Shown: positions 58,070-64,000 of the stretch, in pieces
Position numbering within the stretch: position 1 is the first letter of the stretch
Layout: each line of letters opens with the position of its first letter
DNA from: CADEDV01 sp036383515
GTDB lineage: Bacteria > Bacteroidota > Bacteroidia > Chitinophagales > Chitinophagaceae
Direction of reading: 5' to 3'
NCBI GenBank assembly: GCA_036383515.1
Contig: DASVOE010000137.1
Location: 46,174-110,173, forward strand
DNA: 64,000 nucleotides
Program-made: the position numbers and the translations under genes
The notes under the pieces: model-generated
The model's database searches: none
What the model saw: only the letters and a program-made list of their open reading frames with translations
Told to the model about the DNA's origin: nothing

Positions 58070-59064
58070 TTTTTCAGCTTTCGTTCAGGAATAAAATTTT
58101 CAGCCAGCAATAATATGAACATGGCGCCGGCAAACCACATAAAGAACGTTTTATAATTGATCAGCGATACATCACTGAAAGCTTTGCTTTCTATCTGGCT
58201 TAATTGCTTTTTTAATATCGTTACTGCTTCATCACTACCCTGCAGACGCACATATACACCATTTGTTTTCGTCGCTATTTGTTGCAGGGTTTCTTCATTG
58301 AGTTTTGAGATAACCGTATTACCTGCTTCATCCGTTTTTTCCTGTCCTGTAGCCGGGTCAATAATGACTGAACCTTCCGGCGACCCAACACCCACCGTAT
58401 TGATCATTACGCCCTGTTCCGCTAACTCTTCAGCTGTTGTTACGGCCTGCGCATCCTGTTCTTCACCATCTGAGATCAATACGATCGCTTTAAATCTTCT
58501 TTCTTTTACATTGAATGCGTTCACACTCATATGGAGTGCATCGCTTATCGAAGTACCCTGCTGGGGCACTGCATCAGAACTTGCAGTTGAAACAAACAAT
58601 TGTGCCGAGCCATGATCTGTTGTTAATGGCATTTGTAAATAAGCTTTACCTGCAAACAATACCAGCCCAATGCGGTCATCGGGCATAGCATCCATTAGTT
58701 TGTTGATGAATTGTTTGGCTCTTTCCAAACGACTGGGAGGAAGATCAGTTGCCAGCATACTTTTACTTACATCCAATGCTATCACCACATCAATTCCTTT
58801 GCGGGTCACATTATCTGTAGCCCCCGGCTTCCTGGGATTCATGACTGCTACTACTCCTATGGCGAAACTCAATGAAAGTAAAATGAATTTAGTGGCAAAT
58901 AACCCCGGTGAAAAATGGCTGGTCAATGATTTTATAAGGCTGGTATCACCCATTCTCTTTCTTACTTTCTTTTTCCATTGCAATAAAGCAAGGAAAAGCA
59001 GGAGAAAGAAAACAAGAATCAACAACAACCAAGCAAACATTTTATATTGAAACTGGAAATCCAT
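58066..59064 (-). CDS. batB: BatB-like von Willebrand factor A domain membrane protein
   Basis: This 332-residue protein has a membrane helix at each end (FAWLLLILVFFLLLFLALL and near FFMWFAGAMFILLLAENF) and a VWA domain with the MIDAS loop VIALDVSKSMLATD (DxSxS). Its gene overlaps batC by four bases, which is the order of the Bat operon. batA is not in the window. An internal ATG at 59040 is an alternative start. Confidence 0.85.
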   Translation of the reverse strand: MDFQFQYKMFAWLLLILVFFLLLFLALLQWKKKVRKRMGDTSLIKSLTSHFSPGLFATKFILLSLSFAIGVVAVMNPRKPGATDNVTRKGIDVVIALDVSKSMLATDLPPSRLERAKQFINKLMDAMPDDRIGLVLFAGKAYLQMPLTTDHGSAQLFVSTASSDAVPQQGTSISDALHMSVNAFNVKERRFKAIVLISDGEEQDAQAVTTAEELAEQGVMINTVGVGSPEGSVIIDPATGQEKTDEAGNTVISKLNEETLQQIATKTNGVYVRLQGSDEAVTILKKQLSQIESKAFSDVSLINYKTFFMWFAGAMFILLLAENFIPERKLKK

Positions 59065-59167
59065 TGCGGCCAGGTGGCAAATTTTGTGCTAAACCCTGTA
59101 ATTAGTTTTAATACCTGCGACATAATACAGGTATTTGTTCCTGAACTGAGATTTTACGTAGTGCTCG

Positions 59168-60004
59168 TTACATTTTGCCCTTAAAAAAACCCAATTGTTT
59201 CAGGATGTCTTTGAGCATCTCTATCCTGATAGCAGGTATATCTGCGTTCTTATCTTTTGTTTCAAAGTTCAATACAAAGAAATAGGGATGATTATTTTCT
59301 TCGATCCAACCCAGCATCCAGGCAAGCTGTTTCCCCGTTTTTTCATTCCAAAAACTCCAACCGGTTTTATAACCCAGCCGGTAGTCTGGTGTGCTTTCCA
59401 TAAGCATGGCCCTTTTTACAATTTCCTGGTTGCTTTTAAAAAATCCGGGCAATTGGTTAAAATATAATTTTTTCATCAGCCCGAGTTGCTGATCCGGGGT
59501 GATGGTGATGGAATTATCCAGCCAGAAAGTGTCAATGGGAGAAGTAATAACTACCTTATCGGTATCGGTTTTAGCGCCATAACCTAATGAGTTTAAATAG
59601 CGCTGCATCGTGTCTTTTCCAATCCTCCTTGCTACTTCCTGGTAATAAGGAACGGATGAAACCCTGAATGCCTCATACATAGAAAGGTCTTTGTTCCAGC
59701 TATCAAAAGGTCGTTTAATCCCATCCCATTTTATTACCATGCTGTCATTACTGATCTTACCGGTTTGAAGTCCGATGAGTGAATTGACGATCTTAAAAGT
59801 AGAAGCCGGTAAATAGCTGCTATCGAAATAACGGGACAGGTTAAAAACGGTGAACTGGCCGGTGCCATTATCCATCAGGGCAAAACAACCCTCAGTGTTG
59901 TTTTCATCAAAATATTTTTTCAGGCTGTCATCTTTAGTCACATTATTCGGAGAACAGGCAAAAAATAAAACTGGTAGAAGCAATACATAAAAGAAGCTCT
60001 TCAT
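59168..60004 (-). CDS. Class D beta-lactamase-like lipoprotein (OXA type)
   Basis: This 278-residue protein has a lipoprotein signal (FYVLLLPVLFFAC, Cys at 17), which is unusual for class D enzymes. The catalytic STFK tetrad is Ser68-Thr-Phe-Lys71, the second motif SSV at 116-118 and the third KTG at 213-215. The YGN motif reads YGA (142-144). FWLDNSITITPDQQ with Trp161 is the omega-loop. It hydrolyses beta-lactams or may act as a penicillin-binding protein; which is not clear. A TAnnTTTGC element is at 60022. Confidence 0.85.
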   Translation of the reverse strand: MKSFFYVLLLPVLFFACSPNNVTKDDSLKKYFDENNTEGCFALMDNGTGQFTVFNLSRYFDSSYLPASTFKIVNSLIGLQTGKISNDSMVIKWDGIKRPFDSWNKDLSMYEAFRVSSVPYYQEVARRIGKDTMQRYLNSLGYGAKTDTDKVVITSPIDTFWLDNSITITPDQQLGLMKKLYFNQLPGFFKSNQEIVKRAMLMESTPDYRLGYKTGWSFWNEKTGKQLAWMLGWIEENNHPYFFVLNFETKDKNADIPAIRIEMLKDILKQLGFFKGKM

Positions 60005-60021
60005 CTGCTAAAAGAATTTGC

Positions 60022-60030
60022 GCAAAGGTA
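60022..60030 (-). promoter_or_regulatory. Promoter -7 element of the class D beta-lactamase gene
   Basis: TACCTTTGC on the minus strand matches TAnnTTTGC, with about 17 bases to the ATG. No regulator gene is adjacent. The -33 position reads TTATC rather than TTTG. Confidence 0.45.
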
Positions 60031-60203
60031 ACGAAGCAGTTGCGTTGATAACATTTCCCCGGCCACTGCTTTCACTTGCGATTCCGTTGATGAGAAGATG
60101 TAACAAAAGAAGCGCTTTCAGAAATTGGGTTTGGCAGAAATAAAAAATCCCGCCTTAACAGAAGACAGGATGAACAAAATAGCTCAGGGTCGCACAATCA
60201 TGC

Positions 60204-60332
60204 TTATAAATAGAATCCGCCTTTCTGTTTGTAATGCTTGGTGCCATTACAATCTCTTTTCGTTGCTGCACAGGAAGATAACATGAACAAAACAATAGCC
60301 ACTACAGAAAAATAAAGCAAAAACTTCTTCAT
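60204..60332 (-). CDS. Small lipoprotein of 42 residues
   Basis: This short frame (ATG at 60332) reads MKKFLLYFSVVAIVLFMLSS, then CAATKRDCNGTKHYKQKGGF and YL. The lipobox LSSC gives Cys21 as lipidation site, leaving a mature peptide of 22 residues with one more Cys. Small lipoproteins of this form are common in Bacteroidota and have no known role. It is too short for ordinary ORF calling. The neighbouring 264 bases (60333-60596) hold no other gene. Confidence 0.6.
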   Translation of the reverse strand: MKKFLLYFSVVAIVLFMLSSCAATKRDCNGTKHYKQKGGFYL

Positions 60333-60596
60333 AAAAATCTTTTAGTCGGGTAAACAAATTAATTAAGGAAATTTCAAAGGAGGGATCTGTAGGGTTGGTT
60401 CATCACAGGAGAAAACGAAAATAATACCCAATTGTTGCTTTTCATAATACAATGGCCGTTTTTTTTGAGCGGCAGCAGAAATAGATTTGAGTCAAAGCAA
60501 AACTGGTAAAAATACGTAGCCGATGATTTACAAATCGGGATTGATTACCGCTTTTGTTGAAACTAAAACTCGTCCCGCTTCGGAAAATTGTTCCTT

Positions 60597-61784
60597 CTAT
60601 TTTAATACCCCTAATTCCTTTCCAATCTTAGCAAATGCCGTTATCGCCTTATCCAAATGTTCTTTTTCGTGTGCCGCACTTAATTGCACCCTTATTCTTG
60701 CCTGTCCTTTCGCCACTACAGGGAAAAAGAAACCGATCACATAAATGCCTTCATCCAATAATTTAGCAGCAAAATTTTGTGCCAGCACTGCATCATATAA
60801 CATGATCGGAACAATAGGATGATCACCCGGCTTTATATCAAAACCGGCTGCTGTCATCTTCGTGCGGAAATATTTTGTATTGAATTCTAATTTATCCCGC
60901 AAGGTTGTGGCTGCCGTCAGCATATCCAGCACAGCAATAGAAGCTCCTACAATGGAAGGTGCTACCGTGTTACTGAATAAATAAGGTCTTGATTTCTGGC
61001 GCAGCATATCGATCACTTCTTTTCTTCCCGAAGTAAAACCACCAGAAGCACCGCCCAACGCTTTACCCAGCGTACCTGTAATAATATCGATCTTTCCCAT
61101 CACGCCCCTGTATTCATGCGTGCCTCTACCCGTTTTACCTAAAAAGCCGGAGGAATGACATTCATCGATCATGATAACAGCATCATGTTTCTCTGCCAGT
61201 TCCACTATCTTATCCAGTTGGGCAATAGTGCCATCCATGCTAAATGAACCATCAGTAACAATAATCCGGCTGCGGCAGAAGGCCGTTTCTTTCAGCTTGT
61301 TTTCAAGATCATCCATATTGTTATGCTCATAGCGGAATCGTTGTGCCTTACACAAACGAACACCATCAATAATAGAAGCATGGTTGAGTGCATCGGAAAT
61401 AATAGCATCCTGCTCGCCAAATAAAGGCTCGAACACTCCTCCATTGGCATCAAAAGCCGCGGCATATAAAATCGTGTCCTCTGTTCCGAGAAAATCAGAA
61501 AGTTTCTTTTCCAATTCTTTATGAATATCCTGCGTGCCGCAGATGAACCGGACACTGCTCATCCCATATCCATGGGAATTGATAGCCTTATGGGCCGCCT
61601 CGATCACGTTGGGGTGGCTGGAGAGACCCAGGTAATTATTGGCACAAAAGTTCAGGACTTTTTTTCCGTTTACTTCTATCTCTGCACCCTGCGGGCTGCT
61701 GATCACCCTTTCTTTTTTATATAAACCAGCACTTTTTATTTCCTCCACTTCGGCATTTATCCGTTTTACAAACTGATCGTTCAT
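60597..61784 (-). CDS. kbl: 2-amino-3-ketobutyrate CoA ligase / glycine C-acetyltransferase Kbl
   Basis: The ATG at 61784 gives 395 residues, the normal Kbl length; the longer frame adds 20 residues that overlap the promoter. NFCANNYLGLSSHP, LNHASIIDGVRLCKA, MIDECHSSGFLG and ITGTLGKALGGASGG, with the PLP lysine in the last, are the conserved blocks of the alpha-oxoamine synthase family. It converts 2-amino-3-ketobutyrate and CoA to glycine and acetyl-CoA in threonine breakdown. tdh is not adjacent. Confidence 0.93.
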   Translation of the reverse strand: MNDQFVKRINAEVEEIKSAGLYKKERVISSPQGAEIEVNGKKVLNFCANNYLGLSSHPNVIEAAHKAINSHGYGMSSVRFICGTQDIHKELEKKLSDFLGTEDTILYAAAFDANGGVFEPLFGEQDAIISDALNHASIIDGVRLCKAQRFRYEHNNMDDLENKLKETAFCRSRIIVTDGSFSMDGTIAQLDKIVELAEKHDAVIMIDECHSSGFLGKTGRGTHEYRGVMGKIDIITGTLGKALGGASGGFTSGRKEVIDMLRQKSRPYLFSNTVAPSIVGASIAVLDMLTAATTLRDKLEFNTKYFRTKMTAAGFDIKPGDHPIVPIMLYDAVLAQNFAAKLLDEGIYVIGFFFPVVAKGQARIRVQLSAAHEKEHLDKAITAFAKIGKELGVLK

Positions 61785-61802
61785 AGTCAAGGTAATTGAG
61801 CC

Positions 61803-61811
61803 GCAAATATA
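61803..61811 (-). promoter_or_regulatory. Promoter -7 element of kbl
   Basis: TATATTTGC on the minus strand matches the consensus, with 18 bases to the kbl ATG. It supports the start at 61784 and not the upstream in-frame ATG at 61844, which lies before it. Confidence 0.55.
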
Positions 61812-61949
61812 CAGCCTGCTCCGCAGTAGAATGTAGTGAAACAATACCCGGATTTTTCTTTATGCTTGGGTTCAGCCAGCCCCGGTTTACATTTCACCCG
61901 TCATTTCCTGCATTCTATCGGTAAAAAGATACTTCTGGTCAATTAGAGC

Positions 61950-61981
61950 TTGCCATAGCTAAAAATCATGTATAAGTTTGC
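61950..61981 (+). promoter_or_regulatory. Promoter of the small exported protein gene
   Basis: TTG (61950-61952), 20 bases and TAAGTTTGC (61973-61981) match the consensus. The transcription start would be near 61986, giving a leader of about 43 nt to the ATG at 62029. Confidence 0.6.
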
Positions 61982-62028
61982 TGTAACATTTATTGAGGAA
62001 GTATCGTCCAATCACTCAAACCAACACC

Positions 62029-62235
62029 ATGAGAAAGAATTTTATTACGCTGACAATTGTGGCCGCCGCCCTTACTGGTGCTCTCCTGGTATTCGGTACA
62101 CCCACTTCATCTTCTTCTGCTTCAACGCCCTGCGACGAATCCATGAAGGAATGTTGCAAGAAAGAAAGCAAAGGGAGCAATGATAATTCCATCTGGGAAA
62201 CCGTTTCAGGCCAGTTCTCAACAGGTTTGAATTAA
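62029..62235 (+). CDS. Small exported protein with Cys-rich segment
   Basis: This 68-residue protein reads MRKNFITLTIVAAALTGALL with a hydrophobic N-terminal segment, then a Ser/Thr-rich linker and CDESMKECCKKES (three cysteines), and ends TVSGQFSTGLN. I prefer the ATG at 62029 to one at 61993, since only the former starts the hydrophobic segment directly. The family is not known. Its cysteines could bind metal or form disulfides. Confidence 0.6.
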   Translation: MRKNFITLTIVAAALTGALLVFGTPTSSSSASTPCDESMKECCKKESKGSNDNSIWETVSGQFSTGLN

Positions 62236-62337
62236 TAATCCTGCTGATCCCCCTCTGCTGTAACTTTTTCTATTTATAACCGTTAAACTTCAGACCCGGC
62301 CAATTAGTTATTTTTAGGCGGGCTTTCCGGCTGTTTT

Positions 62338-62823
62338 ATGACTGAAAAAGAATATAACGACTGCGTCAGCAATTATGCTGATAATGTATACCGCTTTATC
62401 GTGAAAAATCTTCGTCATGAAGAAGATGCACGGGATGTGGTGCAAACCGCTTTTGAAAAAATGTGGCGCAACCGGGAAGAAGTGGACGCCAGTAAATGCA
62501 AATCATACCTGTTTACTGTGGCTTACCACCAGATGATTGATCATATCAGGAAGGTAAAAAGGATTCAATTGAAAGAAGAGTTTGGAGAGGACACTAAAGT
62601 GCAGAACCGGCCGGTGCATAACCTGAAAAAAGTTTTGGAAGAAGCGCTGGCCAGGTTGAGCGAGACACAACGATCGCTGGTTTTGCTGAAAGATTATGAA
62701 GGATACAGTTATGAAGAAATAGGTAAAATAACCGGGCTGAGTGAAAGCCAGGTGAAAGTATATCTTCACCGGGCAAGAGTGCAATTGAAAGGTTACCTGG
62801 TGAAACTGGAAAACGTAATATAA
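62338..62823 (+). CDS. ECF-type RNA polymerase sigma factor
   Basis: This 161-residue sigma-70 family protein has region 2 (NVYRFIVKNLRHEEDARDVVQTAFEKMWRN) and region 4 (LVLLKDYEGYSYEEIGKITGLSESQVKVYLHRAR). Length and domains are those of ECF factors. The next gene encodes an anti-sigma-like membrane protein, so it is probably controlled by it. The target regulon is unknown. Confidence 0.92.
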   Translation: MTEKEYNDCVSNYADNVYRFIVKNLRHEEDARDVVQTAFEKMWRNREEVDASKCKSYLFTVAYHQMIDHIRKVKRIQLKEEFGEDTKVQNRPVHNLKKVLEEALARLSETQRSLVLLKDYEGYSYEEIGKITGLSESQVKVYLHRARVQLKGYLVKLENVI

Positions 62824-62872
62824 TTCAAAGACTATTCAGGCATTATCATACCATGAAGATCAACCCTGAACA

Positions 62873-63949
62873 ATGAACATGATCAATAGAAATAATTACG
62901 AAGAGTATTTTATCCTTTACCTGGATAATGAACTCGGTGAGGAAGCCCGCCGGATGGTAGAGGCGTTTGCCAGTGTTCATCCTGACCTGAAGGAAGAACT
63001 GGATATTTTATTACAATCAAAATTAGTTCCCGATCAGCTTGTTGTTTTTGAAGGTAAAGAAGAGCTAATGGCATACAGCCAAAATTCAGTATCAATAAAT
63101 TTATCCAACTACGAAGAATGGTTATTGCTTTATACCGATAACGAGTTGAATGTTGACCAAAGAAAGATGGTAGATGATTTTGCAGCTGCTCATCCAGCCG
63201 TAAAAAATGAACTGGGTTTGTTATTGCAAACAAAGCTGCAACCAGAGTCCATCGTTTTTGCAGACAAAGCATCCTTATACAGAAAAGAAGAAAAAGTTCG
63301 CCCTATAGCCTGGTGGAGAATTGCAGCAGCCGCAGGTATATTTATTGCTATAGGCACTTCCATATTTGTTTTGATGAATAAGGATAATAAAACAGACACC
63401 AGTGATCCTGCTATCGCTTCAGCACCGGCTACACAAGAACAAATCAAAACATCTTCTCCTGTAAAAGAAGAAGCACCTGCGATTGCAAGGAATAAAGTAG
63501 AACCGACAATTACTCCATCTTCAAAAAAATTCAATCCTGTTGTCATTAAAAAACAAGCACAGGAAATACTCAATAATCTTGTAAAAAAATCAGACAATCC
63601 CAATAACTTACCAGCACCGGATGAGAACCCTTATTATAAAGATGGTATCAATTCAACGAATACAGTTATTGCCCAAACAGATATGCCGCCTAAAGCTGAT
63701 TTAACAAAAAATCCTGAAGCAGCAAAGAAAATACCTGTAACAAATGGTGCACTCACTGCGTCCTCACAACCAGACGAACCAATTGCACCTGAATATGCAA
63801 TTGTTACCGATGAGCCGGATAGTAAGAAAAACAAACTCCGTGGTTTCTTTAGAAAAGTGACACGGACCTTTGAAAAACGAACCAACATTGAAACCACAGA
63901 TGATGACGATCGTTTGCTGGTAGGCGGGCTGGCCATCAAACTCAAATAA
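62873..63949 (+). CDS. Anti-sigma-factor-like membrane protein with tandem N-terminal repeat
   Basis: This 358-residue protein has two tandem repeats of about 75 residues, NYEEYFILYLDNEL (residues about 8-21) and NYEEWLLLYTDNELNVDQRKM (about 80-100), then a membrane helix IAAAAGIFIAIGTSIFVLM near 150-168, and an extended, Thr/Pro/Lys-rich C-terminus. The N-terminal cytosolic repeats resemble the sigma-binding part of anti-sigma factors but have no zinc-ligand Cys or His pattern. It follows the sigma gene by about 50 bases. MIN, three codons in, is an alternative start. Confidence 0.7.
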   Translation: MNMINRNNYEEYFILYLDNELGEEARRMVEAFASVHPDLKEELDILLQSKLVPDQLVVFEGKEELMAYSQNSVSINLSNYEEWLLLYTDNELNVDQRKMVDDFAAAHPAVKNELGLLLQTKLQPESIVFADKASLYRKEEKVRPIAWWRIAAAAGIFIAIGTSIFVLMNKDNKTDTSDPAIASAPATQEQIKTSSPVKEEAPAIARNKVEPTITPSSKKFNPVVIKKQAQEILNNLVKKSDNPNNLPAPDENPYYKDGINSTNTVIAQTDMPPKADLTKNPEAAKKIPVTNGALTASSQPDEPIAPEYAIVTDEPDSKKNKLRGFFRKVTRTFEKRTNIETTDDDDRLLVGGLAIKLK

Positions 63950-63979
63950 TTATTTTATATCATTGTAAAAAACAAAGAC

Positions 63980-64000
63980 ATGAAGAGGATCTTTACCCTG
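63980..64000 (+). CDS. Start of a further gene (seven codons visible)
   Basis: ATG at 63980 begins MKRIFTL at the right edge, 31 bases after the previous stop. The basic start followed by hydrophobic residues may be the beginning of a signal peptide. Nothing more can be said. Confidence 0.35.

Noticed and set aside
60523..60744. Plus-strand ORF overlapping the kbl 3' end
   Set aside because: It is antisense to a well-defined gene and has no family support.
1..64000. CRISPR arrays, tRNA and rRNA genes
   Set aside because: No regularly spaced direct repeats and no tRNA- or rRNA-like segments were found on reading both strands.

Overview
The window reads as the chromosome of a member of the Bacteroidota, most likely of the Chitinophagaceae type. 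Several things point there: SusC-like TonB receptors with an STN domain, DUF4249, BatB/BatC, the long two-domain form of IspG, IcmF, an UpxY/NusG-like regulator at the head of a polysaccharide operon, and many small secreted lipoproteins. Start regions also carry the Bacteroidota promoter signature TTG-N19/20-TAnnTTTGC. No rRNA, tRNA or CRISPR array was seen.

Region 1 (1-11642, minus strand) is one long exopolysaccharide/glycan operon. From a well-formed promoter and a leader of about 150 nt it runs upxY, wza, wzc, an SDR epimerase, rmlB, an FkbM methyltransferase, rmlA, pseB, pseC, a pseG-pseH fusion and the start of pseI. It makes nucleotide-activated pseudaminic acid and a dTDP-4-keto-6-deoxyhexose, and holds the Wza/Wzc export and chain-length machinery. 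The glycosyltransferases, flippase and pseF must lie outside the window or elsewhere. A sugar N-acetyltransferase gene (11693-12274) lies just upstream.

Region 2 (12304-18321) is an accessory patch: an XRE regulator with a possible operator, a pair of overlapping unknown genes broken by an IS110-family element, a GxxExxY protein, a 2H phosphoesterase, umuD-umuC and a DUF72 protein. The UmuD homologue has lost both residues of its Ser/Lys protease dyad.

Region 3 (18352-32431) holds envelope and catabolic genes: a PepSY-like secreted protein, a sulfatase, an unusual TonB receptor/DUF4249/MG2-repeat cluster, a GH63-like glucosidase and a periplasmic amidase. Region 4 (32432-38343) has a fused acyl-CoA mutase (IcmF) gene with three different palindromic repeats inserted in frame. 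A divergent pair of genes follows: an AmgK-like sugar kinase fused to a RapZ C-terminal domain, and MurU, pointing to recycling of cell-wall amino sugars with a built-in amino-sugar sensor.

Region 5 (38396-54229) is mostly housekeeping: an M1 peptidase, a metallophosphoesterase, RidA, TsaB, an ArsR/persulfide dioxygenase-rhodanese pair, a LuxR-type two-component system, a lipid A acyltransferase, NadB and a lysoplasmalogenase. Region 6 (54333-64000) has IspG, BatB/BatC, a lipoprotein class D beta-lactamase, Kbl, and an ECF sigma factor followed by an anti-sigma-like membrane protein. Short dispersed repeats recur between genes throughout.
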